A stretch of DNA of 64,000 nucleotides from Quillaja saponaria (lineage: Eukaryota > Streptophyta > Magnoliopsida > Fabales > Quillajaceae), in assembly GCA_029379385.1 (NCBI GenBank), contig CM055612.1:9920001-9984000 (forward strand), given 5' to 3'. Position numbers and translations under genes: made by a program. Each line of letters starts with the position of its first letter. Position 1 is the first letter of the stretch. The notes below the pieces were generated by a model. It was not told the origin of the DNA. It saw only the letters and a program-made list of their open reading frames with translations, and searched no databases. This document shows positions 23,890 through 37,105 of the stretch, piece after piece.

Positions 23890-26130
23890 CTTCTCCCCTT
23901 ATAATATTGGATCTCTTTCTACTTCTAACCTCCTTCCATTTGCAACAAGTCACCTTTCATAACTCAACATTCACCAGCCTACATTGAATATCTCCAAAAG
24001 ACTATATGTAGTTCTCCTTTATTTTCTCTATTTTCTCTTTAATAAGTGCAATTCCCGTGTATTATTATAAAATAAAATAATAATTAGAAAAACCTGAGAA
24101 AATTAGATTTAGGAATTGATTGATTATACTTTGTGGATTGAGTCATCCTGCATCTTCCGTTGAAGGAGTAATACATGTTTAGGTGAATCACGAATGCCTC
24201 CCTTGTGGTAGTGTTTTGACAGGCATTTCTGTTAATGTAATTAATCCCAGTTTCCATGGCATCCAGAGACTAAATACAAAAGAGATATAACATCAACATT
24301 ATAAACAAAAATAAATAAATAAATAAAAATTAATTGACGTTTTTCTATCAATCTTAAAATATTTGTCAACCCATAGTCCTAATATGTTATTACGTGGATG
24401 AGTAACATGTAGCATATCATCGTGTCGTTACCAATAAAAGAATGTCATTTGTCACTATATTCTTGAATTGATTAAATTATCTATAAATAAGGTGTTCCAT
24501 AGGTTCAACTGCAACACCCATATCTTGTTGTGCATAACTCCCAAATTTTGTTATCTTGTATACAATACTATTGCTCTCATGATAGTTCGATGTTTTTGTT
24601 TCATTTACAAGAAATGCTATTTGAATATCATCGATAAGTACAAGAATCGAATCAATGATTTATCAAATATATTTTAGGAGTTCTGAAACTAAATGTACAT
24701 ATATTAAATCAAATTTTATAATTTCTTTAAGATATTTTTTTTTTCCTTCATTTCTTTTTGGAAGTTTAAATTAAATAGTTTTCTTCTACTTGGAAAACTG
24801 AAATAATTTTTATAACATCTTTTTCAAATATAAGTTGTTGTTTTGTTCATAACACAATTGGAAATGATTTATGACAATTAACTTGAAAGGAAAATCGAAA
24901 TAAATTTCATTAAGTAATTCTCTGTCAAAATTGGTATTTTCCTAATTTTTGTTTTATCTCTCTTTCTCTTCTTTTCGTTCACTATTCCTTAATTATTTGT
25001 TGGGCAGTGAAAAAAGAAATTGGTTAAAATAACAAACAACAAACGACATCGTATTAGCGTCAATGTGGCCTAGCTCCAGTTTCATGCAGAAGCAACAGCA
25101 ACCGGAGCAAAGATTGAATGTCCATACAAATCCGTCAATTGTTGTTTTGATGTCAGTGCTTGAAGACTATGTCTGCAATTTCTGGTGTCTACCATTTGTA
25201 AATAATTTATTTGAAAAGAAAATAATATTCTCATTTATTGAATCAATGATTTACCATTTGTAATATTATTAATTTTTTTGATAATATAAAAAATTTCTAA
25301 ATATGATCTTCATAATTTTATTTTATTTTCATTTACTATCTCTTCTAGGTTAAAATTACCTTATCAGTTTTTACTTATTGTTCTTTTACTTTTCATCCCA
25401 AAAGATATAATCCTAACAAAAATAGAAGGTAGTTGGTGAGATTGAAGTTAGAAATTATCTAATTATGATCACTGTTAGATAAGAATAAATTCTTGATACT
25501 TACAAAAAAATGATCATTTGATATGCAAGATCACTAACCAAAATTTATGAAAGAAAATTACGTAGTAATTTATTGTGTTTCATCCAATCTAAATATACCA
25601 TTTATGCATAAACTCTTTTTTTCTAATGACTATGTTAATTCGAAAATAGTTTCAAAGCAATTTGTCGAAACAACATGATAATCTTGAGAAGTAAGATTGA
25701 AAAACAAAATTTGGTAGATTTTGTTTCATATAATAAAACATTCCATTTTTCTGATCTATACATAGCTTAAGTGGCATGTTACATCTGATAAGTTTTACTA
25801 TTTGATTATAGTCAACACATAAATTAGTGGTATAAATTTTATACCAAAAAATTGTTTTTACTCTTGTAAATAATGTGGATATTATTTTATGTTTAATAGT
25901 CATTTAAAAGAATCTGTCTCTCTATACATAACGACAATAATTAATAAAAAAATGTCATCACAAAAAATTACAATATATTTCTCAGTGCTAATTCAACAAT
26001 TCTTTTGCATACCAAACAACTGAAAATCATATGGCTAGTTTTCAGTTTTTTTTTTTGGGCAAAGACAAAATTCCAACCGTTAAAGTGAAATGACAATATA
26101 CTTACATAGACAACAATCATTATATAATTT
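23890..26130. other. Intergenic, A/T-rich, no gene seen
   Basis: I see no supported gene, RNA or delimited element here. Short open frames such as one at 25063-25263 have no recognisable content. Confidence 0.5.
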
Positions 26131-26133
26131 TAC

Positions 26134-27051
26134 AAAAGGGTGGACTTATTGCCACAGTCAAAAAGTTGAGGGCCACAATTTCATAATCACAAAAGACACT
26201 TATTAGACTAAATTGCCATCATCCAATATTTTGTGAATTATGGAAAAATTTGTTTTGTAAAATCGATTATAAAATAAAAATTAGAAATCCAAACAAACTA
26301 ATACACTCTTCCCAATCCATCGTCTTCCACCTTGACTGAAACTCATTGCTTAGTTTATCACATCTCATTCAAACCTAAACTTTTCCTACAATTCTCATTT
26401 ACCAAGCAGAAATAAATAAAATCCTAATTGAAGCGAAAGTTTGAATCTGAGCCAGCATTAAAGTACAGATTGAAGATCAGATCAACTCACATACTATTTG
26501 AAACTTGCCAAGCAAATTCCTTGATATATATATTTTTCTTCACGATTCTGAAAATTTCTAGTATCATTGGATTTTTAGTGTATTCAGGCTCATGCTCGTA
26601 TTTTGGTGACAAAGTTTCACGCAATTTAAGCAAAATCTCAATTGGATTGACAAATTAAGAACTTATGAGAAGCAGAAGTTTGAATAAGATAAATGAAACT
26701 AAAATAAAGGTATATGAATACTATGTGCAGAGCCTAATTCTGGAGCCAATGTTGTGATTTCAGGACAAAGAACATTGAAATTGAATGTTCAAAATGATGA
26801 ATGTTATGAAGCTTCTATGAAAGAGGATGAATGTGTAGGGTGAGAGGGAAAGAATGCCCAAGAGGCAGAACCAAAGTTACTAATTATTTGTAGATAAATA
26901 TATATTTTGTAAATGTGTATCATATTTTATTATTTACTGGAACAATTATTAGGAAAATGTATATATTGGGATAATTTAGTCAATTTATTATATTTTATAA
27001 TTAAGAAGCCATGGCTCTAAGTTTTTTGACTGTGACAATAAGGCACCCTTT
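26134..27051. mobile_element. Non-autonomous DNA element with about 48-base terminal inverted repeats
   Basis: The left end AAAGGGTGGACTTATTGCCA (from about 26135) and the reverse complement of the right end, AAAGGGTGCCTTATTGTCAC (27032-27051), match with few changes and both continue into ACAGTCAAAAA and a GAGGGCCA / GAGCCA block. The element is about 0.92 kb. The interior (26320-26880) is less A/T-rich than the flanks but encodes nothing I recognise. The superfamily is uncertain; the sequences outside the ends are A/T palindromic, so a target duplication cannot be called. Confidence 0.7.
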
Positions 27052-27581
27052 AGAAAATTATAATTATAAACTTATAATTCTCTAATATTGTGCTTTTGAT
27101 TAATTCAAGAAACGTGCATTAGTTGAAACTAATTTTTCAACTTCTTGAAATTAAGTGCCCGACGTAAAACCAACCAACAAGTATAAACAAAAATAAAATA
27201 AAGAAAAAAAAAAAACAAAAAGTAATAACTGGCATCATTTGCGTTATTTCAATAATTTTATAATATTACTTATGGATATCATTTTTTATAAATTACATAC
27301 CACCAAAAAAAAAAAAAAAAACAGCTTCTCAAACATAGTTTTTAAAATCATGCAAACAACAAAAAAAATAAATAAATTGCAATCAAACAATATCTTCAAC
27401 CTCAAAAGTTAAACCAAACTAATCAGCCTAAATGTCCCATATCATCAAACTCAACCAAACTAATTCTCAATTTCTATATATTGAATTATTTATCTCTAAA
27501 AATAGTTTTATAACATTTTAGTTATAGCGGTTTCATTTTTTATGGATTAGGCATCAACATAAATTACACAGAGAGGAATCG
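27052..27581. other. Intergenic, A/T-rich, no gene seen
   Basis: Poly-A runs (27201-27224, 27305-27320) and simple A/T sequence; nothing else seen. Confidence 0.5.
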
Positions 27582-27767
27582 AAACTTAAAGCACTTATAA
27601 AAAATATATATAAGAAAGTATAGGAATTTATCAAATCCAAATCTTTCAAAATTCAACATCAAAATCCAAATCCAAACTTAAAACACTTATAAAAAAAAAA
27701 TATATAAGAAAGTATAGGAATTTATCAAATCCAAATCTTTCAAAATTCAACTTCAAAATCCAAAATC
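27582..27767. repeat. Tandem duplication, period 92 bases
   Basis: Two head-to-tail copies start AAACTTAAAGCACTTATAA at 27582 and AAACTTAAAACACTTATAA at 27674 and share TAAGAAAGTATAGGAATTTA and CAAATCCAAATCTTTC. They differ by only a handful of bases. They lie directly upstream of the L1-type LINE. Confidence 0.85.
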
Positions 27768-29458
27768 CAAGGTATTTGAAAAAGTGGTGTATAATGAGAA
27801 AACAAAAAAAATTATGTTTTGGAGACTAAGGGTAAGAGCAGAAGCGATCGGGAGAATACATTAGAGGAGGCTGATATCCTCCAAAGAAGCAATAAGAAGG
27901 TCAAAACGGATGGCATGGCAGTAGAAGTAAGGCAGGAGGAGACTTTAATAGGGGAGGAAGGAAAAAGGAAGGTTTCTTCCAAAGATACAGTCATAGGAGG
28001 AGCGGATGCTACGACAAACATGGATGTTGATGGTGCTTGTGAGGAATAAGAGACTGATGTTGCAAGTGATGATGATATTGAGGATGAAGCCAATCCCGAC
28101 ACCAATGAGTGCCTTAATATTAGACTTTCGCTTACAGGCAAAGAAGTTAAGGTTGCGATCCCTGTGGAGGAACTCTTTTATCGTCAAGCTCTTAGGTACG
28201 AAGATTGGTTACAACTTCTTATGTAATAAATTGTACCAAATATGGAAGCCTAAAGGTGTTATGTGGTGATAAATTTGGGCAACGAGTTCTTTCTAATTAG
28301 GTTTTCACTAAAAGTAAATATGGAGATAGTGTTAAAGGTGGTCCATGGTTGATACTCAACTATTATTTGACTATACGGCAATGGAAGCCAAACTTTGTTC
28401 CCATAACATCCAAAACTGATAAGGTAGCTATATGGGTTCGTCTGCCAGGAATCCCCATCGAATATCATGTCACTTAGTTCCTAACACGGTTGGCAAAACG
28501 TAAAGGCAATTCGGTTAAGTGTGACATAACCACAAGTAGAGCAGAAAGAGGGAACTTTCAAGGAAATGTATTGAGATTGACGTCACCAAGCCTCTGGCTT
28601 CTCTGTATATACTAAGGAAAAAAGTTCACTATGTTGAATTTGAGGGTTTAAACCTTTTTTTTTTTTTTTAATGTGAGAAGTATGGTCATTCTCAAAAGCT
28701 TTGTCCTAAGTGAACATAGAGGAAACATTAGGAAAAAGAGGGTTCTAAAAGTATGGATTTAATGACTGAAGCTGAAATCCTCATAGAGGACGTTGATCCC
28801 TGCTGGACTAAGATATCGGTGAACGGAGTTGTACTGGAGAAAATGTATGAGGATTATATGTTGGATCGAAAGGGAAGGAGGCCTTTTAGGGCTGAGGGTA
28901 ATTTGGGCATTCCAAAAGATAGGGAATTAAAGACAATAATTCGAGGCATGAAACTAAGGAGGATGACGACAAAAATAAGGTTAAGGTTGATGTAACAAAT
29001 CTCAAGGATGATGACATTGATAGAGGTTCAAGATTTGATATTCTTAATGCAATAAGTTTAGAGGAGATGATTACTGATAGGTGTGAAATTAGAGTCCTTC
29101 AATCAGAACCCAATCATATCACCAATCACAAGGCTAAAAATGTGGGATCTAAAAATAGTTAGAAACAGATCTAATTGAAAAGGAACATTAGTTCCTTTTA
29201 TCAATAGGCCACAGGCTGCTACTACAGGCCTTCATAATGGTAATGCGAGGACATTAAGTAAAGGCAAGCCTACTCAGAGAAGCCAGATGCTGGACTTTGT
29301 CAACCCAACCCACCATTTAGAAAAAAACTTATGTCAATCAAGCTTTGAAATAAGAGTGAGTTCTACTTTCTCTGCTAGTGGAATTTCTTTAAGCCCGATT
29401 CATCTTTCTTTAACTAAAGCAAAAGAGGATGTTGGTACCCATCAACCAATGCTTACAA

Positions 29459-29664
29459 GTCAACTGACCTAAGTACTTTTGAAAAGTCAACAACCCACTC
29501 CTTTAGAATCTTGACATCCTCATCAAGGCTCAATATCAAGATCTCCTTAGGTGATGTGGTCATGCCCTAGCCCACACACCAAGAAAGGTAAATGCTTTGA
29601 TACTATCTGTAACGCCTTAAGTCCAACTGGACTAAGTATTTTTGAAAAGTCAACAACCCACACC
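29459..29664. repeat. Direct repeat of about 42 bases inside the L1-type element
   Basis: The block containing CTAAGTACTTTTGAAAAGTC and ending CAACAACCCACTCC (29469-29501, with GTCAACTGAC before it) recurs as CTAAGTATTTTTGAAAAGTC ending CAACAACCCACACC (29632-29664, with GTCCAACTGG before it). It lies between ORF1 and the endonuclease, where the LINE coding signal is interrupted (about 29460-29800), so it may belong to a nested insertion. Confidence 0.7.
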
Positions 29665-31900
29665 ATATTAGTTAAAAAGCTAGCTAGAAGGTACTTAGTA
29701 GTTAACTCTTGTAGGTTATATACAATTTCCTCTCCTCTTTTCCAACAAATGTGGGACTTCCTCTCTTTTAGAGTATTACACAAACGCGGTGGAATGCTAT
29801 GATATGATTGCAGAATGTGTGGACTCTGATATAGGGTCAGTCAAGGAAGGTGATGCAGTACGGATTAGCTCATCCCAATCTTAAGCATGTATGGTCATAC
29901 AGTACTATTTTATTTCTTTATGTTGATTCTATCTTAGAATTACAGAGGACCAGCAAGTGCTAGCTTTAAGCGGGTCATAAAATCTATGACTAAAATACAT
30001 CAGCCAGACATTCTGGTTCTGTCGGAACAAAGGATCAGTGGTGAAAAAGCAAAGAAGGTAATCCTGAAATCAAGGTTTGATAGTTTCCATGTACAGGAAG
30101 CGGCGGGTTTTGTGGATGGCATTTAGATGTTGTAGAATGGGAACCAAGTCAACCTCTAAGTCTTGAACACACACTCCCAATTCACTCATTGTATGATTCA
30201 AGAGTAGAGAAGTTCTTGCTAGATTCTCACGATAATTTATGTAAGTCTTATAATTGACATCTGTCGAGAAGTTTGGCATGATTTGTAGAATATTTCTAAG
30301 CAAGTAGCTGTCCCATGGTGGGTGCTAGGGGATTTCAATGAAATTTCGATGAGCAGTGAGAAAAAGGGTGACACCCCTTACAACTTTGTTAGGTGTAACT
30401 TCTTTGCAAGTTAGATTAATGATTGTAACCTGATTGACCTAGATTCTAAAGGCCTGAAGTTTACATAGAAAGAAGGCAAGAGAGCAGGTTCTGATAGACT
30501 CTATAAACGCCTTGATAGGACATTAGCTAATGATAAATGGATTTCTCTATTTACCAAGACCGTGGTGAAGGCGTTACCTCAGTTGAATTATGATCATAAC
30601 CCGCTGATGATTGATACTTATGGGCTTTGTCATGCAAAAATTCAATAACCATTATGTTTTGAGGCTATGTGGGTAACACATAAAGATTTTGCCACCTTCT
30701 TGGAAGATCATTAGGATCTATCCTTACCCATTGTTGATTTGTTGAATAATTTAATTCAACCCCTTCAACAATGGAACAAGGATGTATTTGGATTCCTAAA
30801 TCGCAGGAGAAGGAGAGTGTTGAATAGACTCTACAGTATCCAAGTCAATTTAGAGCAGTATAGTTCCCATTCATTACTGCATTTGGAGAAGAATTGCAGC
30901 AGGAGTTATTAAAAATTTTACATCAAGAAGAGATTATGTGGTATCAAAAATCAAAGAGTAAGTGGATTAGCTTTGGAGATAGAAATACTAAGTTTTTTTA
31001 TACAACCACTATTAAATGTTGAAGGAGAAATAAAATTCTTATGTTGCAAGATGGGAATGGTAATTGGACAGAGGACCCAGCTCAGCTTAAGTTATTAGCC
31101 ATAGAGTACTATAAAAATTTGTTTCATGAAGACAATGTTTGTAAGCCACTGCTTGATACCCCGATGAACTTTCCTAATCTTGACAGGAGGGAGATTGCCT
31201 AAATTTCCAAGATGGCTAGCTTAATTGAAATTAAGCAAACTTTGTTCTCCGTTCCCCCTTTTAAGGCACTAGGTCCTTATGACCACCAAGTTGTTTTCTT
31301 TCAATCCCATTGGAACTTGCTTCGACCTTCAATTTATGATTTGATAAAGGAAAGTATGTTGCACCCACACCTAATTGGGAACATTAATACCACTTTTCTG
31401 TATAATGCTATTTACAAAATCATCCTTAAGATTCTAGTAAATCGTTTGAAATGGGTGCTGCCCAAACTTATGGCTTCAACCAAGTTAGTTTGTTCCTTGA
31501 AGAAATGTCCAAGACAATATCATCATCACTCAAGAAATTCTTCATTCCATGGGCTCCATGAAGGGAAAAAATAGTTTATGATTATTAAAGTGGATTTGGA
31601 AAAGCTTATGATCGAATTAGTTGGAATTTCATTTGGGAGACCTTACACCTTGCTGGCTGTAATGAGAGGCTTATTACTTTAATCATGGCTTATGTACCTC
31701 TTGCTCCTTTCAAGTTTTATGGTATGGTGAAGCTACTTATCAGTTTACTCCTAGTCGAGGGATTAGACAAGGAGACCCCTTATCTTTGTACATCTTTGTG
31801 CTTTGCATGGAATGGTTGGGTCACTTGATTACTAGTGAGGTGAACTAAGGTCTATGGAAAGCTATGGGATTGGCTCCAATGGGCTAACCGTGTCACACTT

Positions 31901-32040
31901 AATGTTTGCTGACGATCTTGCTCTTTTCATGAAAGCTACGATAGACTAAGCATCCTTTGTGAAAGATGTTAATGTTTGCTGACGATCTTGCTTTTTTCAT
32001 GAAAGCTACGATAGACTAAGTATCTTTTGTGAAAGATGTT
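31901..32040. repeat. 70-base tandem duplication covering the RT catalytic FADD motif
   Basis: Positions 31901-31970 and 31971-32040 are near-identical (both begin AATGTTTGCTGACGATCTTG and end GAAAGATGTT). Because 70 is not a multiple of 3, the second copy is in another frame. Confidence 0.95.
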
Positions 32041-34010
32041 CTGGAGGATTTTGGCTTGGCCTTTAGGCAAAAAGTTATTGTTGAGAAAACTCAATTTTAT
32101 AGTTCCATAAGAGTTAAAGGAAGAATCAAAAGAGGTATTTAACAAGTTATTAGGTTCAAGCATACAGATGACCTTAGCAAGTATCTGGGAGTTCCACTCT
32201 TATATGGATGGTTAGGTAAGTGACAGTACAAGTATATTGTAGAGAAAGTGAAAAACCGACTAGTTAGCTGGAAGTCCAATATGTTGTTTTTGGATGGTAG
32301 AACAATTCTCATTCAATCGGTGATTCAATCCATTCTCATACATTCTATGCAATCTACCCCGATTCCACTAGGAATTTGTGATAAGGTGGGTAAATTGAGT
32401 AGAAGCTTCTTTTGAGGAGAGTCGGAGGAAAGGCATAAGATTCATGTGGTTAACTAGGAGACCATCATGAAAAGCAAGAAATTAGGGGTCTTGTTTTGAA
32501 GAATTTAAAGATGATGAATGCATCCTTTATGATGAAATTGGGATGGGGTTTAATGATAGATGAGAATAACCTTTGGACCCAGATAATGAAAGCCAAGTAT
32601 TTGAAGGACAAGGATGTGTTTCAACCTTAGGTTGCTAAGAAAATTGATTCACAGCTGTGGAAGGCAATCTACAAAATTTTGACTAACCTTTTGCTTGGAG
32701 CCCAATGGAATATTAGGGATGGTAGAACCATAAACATTTGGATGGATTAATGGGTGCCTGAAATTAGGCCTTTGATAACTCATGCTGCTGATCATACTGG
32801 GAGCTTAGAGGTTTGGGCAAAGATTTCTGATTTTTCCACAGTCTCTAGTGAGTGGGACTTTAGAAAATTAGATTCCTTGCTTCCCTCTGGTGAGTTTGAT
32901 TGTATACGGTCTGTGTTGCCTCCTTTAAACTTTAATAATGGTGATAGTGTAGGTTGGGGTTCTTTAGCTTTTAGATCCTTTTTGGTGGGCTTAGCATATG
33001 AATTACTTGCGAACAAAGACACGTCTAGAGAACATGCAAGGTGGAATTCTATTTGTAATTGGGAAGGACATTACCAGGTTAAAAGCTTCCTATGGCTCTT
33101 CATGCATGAGGGGTTATTAACTAATCACAATCTTGCACTCCGTATAGATGAGGTTGATCCACTTTGCATGTCTTGTAAAGTATATCTTGAAACTATATTA
33201 CATATTCTGTGGGACTGTTCCACTACCTATTCAATATGGGTAAGAATCCTGGGTGGAAGGGATACTTAGTCTTTCTACACGGGTCTCCTACTAAGTGGAT
33301 GCTTAAAAATCTTAACGCCAAGCTAGAGGATGGTTCTTGGTTTCATTTATTCAGCATTACTTGCTAGTATATTTGGAAGTGGCGGACTACCATTATTTTT
33401 CAAGATTACTTTAACTGGCCTTTGTGCCTTGAGAGAGAGATCAGAAAGTTTCTGAGTGAAATGGAGTTGGAAGCTAAATCGTCTAAACTTCAATCTCCCA
33501 AGAAGTAGTTTGAAAATAGGTGGACTTGTTAGAGTGCCCCCCTTGATTCCTGGGTGAAATTAAACACGGATGGAGCTTCAAGAGGGAACATTGGTTTATC
33601 TAGTGCTACATATGTGATTAAGAATAGTTTTGGCAATTGGCAACTTGGATATGGTAGAAAAATTGGTTGGTACGTTATTCTGGAGTCTACATTTGATCAA
33701 CAATGGGGACTGCAATTTTAATGCCCATAAAGGCCTAATCAGTGACATTAGAAGACTCCTTGCTCAAGATTGGTAGATTACTCTAGGTCATGTGCATAGA
33801 GCAGGCAACTGGCTAGCAGATTCTCTAGCCAACTTGGTGTTGGATGGGCAGTAAATAGAATTGGATTGGGAGCAATTACCAACCTTTACTCGTTTGACTT
33901 TGGAGGGTGATAAGGCCAGCATCACTTGGCAGCACTGAATTGCCATTTGTGTTACTTAGTTTTGTTAGTTTTGTCTTTTCTTTCTCTTGCTATAAAAATT
34001 TAAAAAATAT

Positions 34011-34338
34011 ATATATATATCCAAATATTTCATTTTATTTTTAAATCCAAAATTTCAATTTTTACTCATATACACCAAAACCTAATTTTTCTATCATAAT
34101 CCTAAACTAATTTAACAATTATAACTAGAATAAGCTAAAACCTAAAATAATTAATTACTAATATTAGTTTTACAACATAAATATTCTATGAATTAATTCA
34201 AAACAAGTCAATATATTTAAGGTGAGTTGGAATAAATCATATGAGAGTTTAATTCAACTCAATTCAATTTAAATTATTTCTCAATGTTTAGAACAAATCA
34301 TTTAAGTGGTAGAATTCAAATGAATTATATTGAATTAT
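34011..34338. other. A/T-rich spacer, no gene seen
   Basis: Sequence downstream of the LINE with CAATTCAA-type low complexity. Nothing recognisable. Confidence 0.45.
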
Positions 34339-34818
34339 AGTGTTTGGAATATTATTATAACTAATAGAATTTATTTTATTTTAATACTTTTACAAAATTA
34401 CCCTTGCATTAGGAAAAAAAAAAAAATCTTACAAAAGCAACTTAAATCATTAGTACAAGTTTAATACATTATAAGGAGGGAGGAGAAATGAGGGGAATGG
34501 GAGAGGAAAGAAAGAAGGGAAGAGATGAGATGAGAAATGGGGTAGGAAGAAAAAGGAGGAGGGGTTGTAGTTTTTGAGATGTAGATATGAGAAAAAGTAA
34601 AATTAAAGAGTATATATGTATTTTTAATCTACTTGAATTAAATTCTTAACAAATCATATTAATTTTAATGAGAATTCAAATTGAAAAAAATGTTATAAAA
34701 GTATGATTTAGAATGAATTGAATTTTCTTGAAAGATAGTTGCTAAATACAAAATTTTAATCAAAGTTCATTTAAAATAAATTGAATTTCGTAATTTTTAT
34801 GATTCCAAACACACTCTT
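34339..34818. mobile_element. MITE-like element with GTTTGGAAT termini
   Basis: The left end AGTGTTTGGAATATTATTAT matches the reverse complement of the right end, AGTGTGTTTGGAATCATAAA, and both continue with similar ATTTATTTTATTTTAA / ATTTATTTTAAATG blocks, giving inverted ends of about 45 bases. The interior has a purine-rich stretch at 34475-34565. The ends resemble hAT-type MITEs. Confidence 0.55.
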
Positions 34819-37105
34819 ACGCATAATTGATTTTAGTCCAAAAGAAATTCATCAAATCAAACGTTTTCAAAATTTAAATATTAATACTAACCATAAATAC
34901 AAATAGTTAAAACAAAAATCAATATCTAAGCACGAACTCAAACATGAATATTGGAATTTCATGTTAGTTTTAGATCAAATTAAAACAAAAAATTAACATA
35001 ACATTATACTAAAATAAAAAAAAATAAAAAAACTCATATATATATATATATACCTTGAAGAGAGCAAATAGATTGAAGAAGGTGACTAGTAAAACGTTGA
35101 TAGCGGAGCTGTGATGGTCACAAGTAGGAGATCGAAGCTTGGGGTGGTGCTTGAATGGTTGTGGGTGGAAGATGGGAAGGGAGAGGGGAAGAGGAAGAGA
35201 GAAGAAAAGGAAAGAAGAAAGAGGGTGGCCGGTAGGCTGACCAACGGTGACTAGGAACCGTTGAGTCGCCGGATCTGGTCCGAGTGGATGGTGGCTAGAA
35301 GGAGGGAGGCAAAGGGGGTGGGTAGGGGTTGGAATTTTCAGAAAACGCGAAAGAAGACTCGACGTGGGTAAAATTAATACATCAAGTTTAGATTTGTAGA
35401 ATTAGATGTTTTGATTTCTTTGTAATAAATAATAAACTTAATAAACAAAAAGAGTTCAATCATTATTAGATTCAATATTAATAATAATAGTCATAATATT
35501 AACAAAAATCAAAAGTTTCCAGTCTGATAAGCTACTTATATAAATACTAGTTTTTCGTGACAGATACGTTACTTGTTGAATAGTATTTATGATAATATAT
35601 ATGATCAATAATTTTTGCACATATCAAGAAATTATAATTAATAAAAAAATAATACTCAATGTTAATAACAATAAACAAATAGATAAATTCAATAAAAAAA
35701 TTAATTTATAATACAAATATATAATTATTTTAAAAAATTCTAAAGATGGAAAAAAAATTAATACAATAATATTATAATTATAAAAACTTATTCTTAATAT
35801 TTTTTTTCATTCATAGCATTTATAATATATATATATATTACGATATATAATTATTTATAACTTATTAAATTAAAATAAAATTGGAGAAATTCAATCTCAA
35901 TTACTATTGATATATAGCTATTGAAAAATTATAGATTTATTAATATTGAAAAGAATTAGGATAAAAAATATAATCAATAGTCATAAAATAATTACAATCA
36001 TTGTAAAATAATTACATAAAATAATTACTATTGAAAAATAATAACAATTAAAAAGTATTTATGTAATAGTAAAAAATCATAAGATATTTAAAAAGTAAAA
36101 ATTCTTTCACTAAAAGTTAAAACAACAATATATAATCATGAAAATTACACTCTAAATATTTTTTAATTCATAGTATTTTAAAAAATTTATTTCATAAATT
36201 TGAAAAGAATTAAAAAAATTTTAGTTCGGGTATGATAAAAAAATATTGACAATAAACTATACTCTAAATAGAATTTTTTTTTTTTTTCTTACAATTGTTT
36301 ATTCTTTAAGCATGATAAATTTCAGGTATGATTTATCTAAATCTGTCCATAGATTTATATATTAGTGGATCCAAATCCGTAATACTAGCTATTAGCTAAT
36401 CACTTCCTCTCTTCCTTGTGAATCATATGCACAAAACGCTTGAGTAGACTGGGGATACAACAAATTAAGAAGGGGGAGGGTAAGCGGCAATGTGGCATTC
36501 TGTTAATGTTTGCTGAGTAATAGGCTTCCAGCTTTTGCTTTGGATTTCGGTTCCACTCAAATTCAGAAATGTGAAGGACATTTAGATCCTTTCACATGCT
36601 TGGTTCTCACTTTTACGGAGAATCCCAATAAAGCTTTCTTTAAGATTGTGGGCTAAAAGAGTCCCACTACGGAGCATAAAATTTAACCATACAAAAAATG
36701 CAAAACATGAACGAATTACTATATTCTGTTGTTTCGTAAAAGATGAATATGAATGGAAAGCTGAAAGATAGTCTAATAAGGAATCCAAATTGGCCTTGTT
36801 CACTCTCTGATTCTGCAGAACAACTTATCCCTGTAGTCACCATCCAAGCTCAGTACCCACTATTTATGAATAGTGGAAAAGCCATTAATTAGGCCTATTC
36901 CAGTTACTGGAGGTATCATGAAAGAATGCAGTTTTAACTGCCAATTTGAACACTAAATTGTAATGTTTTATTGCCATTACTATGCAATTCTAAGCTTTAC
37001 ATGGAAGAAGTTTAACAAATTACAAATTTTATATCATCTTCATTCTTCAACATTGTTAGCATACTCTTCATCACTAGGCATTCAATTAATAGGTGTATTA
37101 AAATC
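34819..37105. other. Intergenic, A/T-rich, with a purine-rich island
   Basis: Mostly simple A/T sequence. At 35055-35365 there is a G/A-rich, G/C-richer island (GGGAAGGGAGAGGGGAAGAGG and similar) without a usable reading frame; it may be a transposon or repeat remnant. A less A/T-rich stretch at 36400-36850 may include the 3' UTR of the minus-strand IQD gene, but the UTR end is not identifiable. Confidence 0.4.

Larger units (their letters stand above)
27800..34010 (+). mobile_element. Decayed L1-type LINE with RNase H
   Basis: Domains occur in the normal order but in many frames. ORF1: acidic Lys/Glu-rich start (27819-28150), a DUF4283-like part with GGPWLILNYYLTIRQW and VAIWVRLPGIPIEYH (28335-28470), and a zinc knuckle CEKYGHSQKLCP (about 28674-28710). 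ORF2: endonuclease with DILVLSEQRISGEKAKKV (30008-30060), LGDFNEIS (30325-30350) and YDHNPLM (about 30588-30610); RT with FKALGPYDHQVVFFQSHW (31260-31313), GIRQGDPLSLYIFV (31756-31800) and FADDLALF (31905-31930); zf-RVT with CMSCKVYLETILHILWDCS (33167-33222); RNase H with LNTDGASRGN (33560-33590) and GHVHRAGNWLADSLANL (33787-33838). The 3' end merges into an A/T microsatellite near 33985-34020. Numerous stops make it non-functional. Confidence 0.85.

Noticed and set aside
35055..35365. G/A-rich, relatively G/C-rich island
   Set aside because: No open frame with recognisable content and no repeat structure that would define an element.
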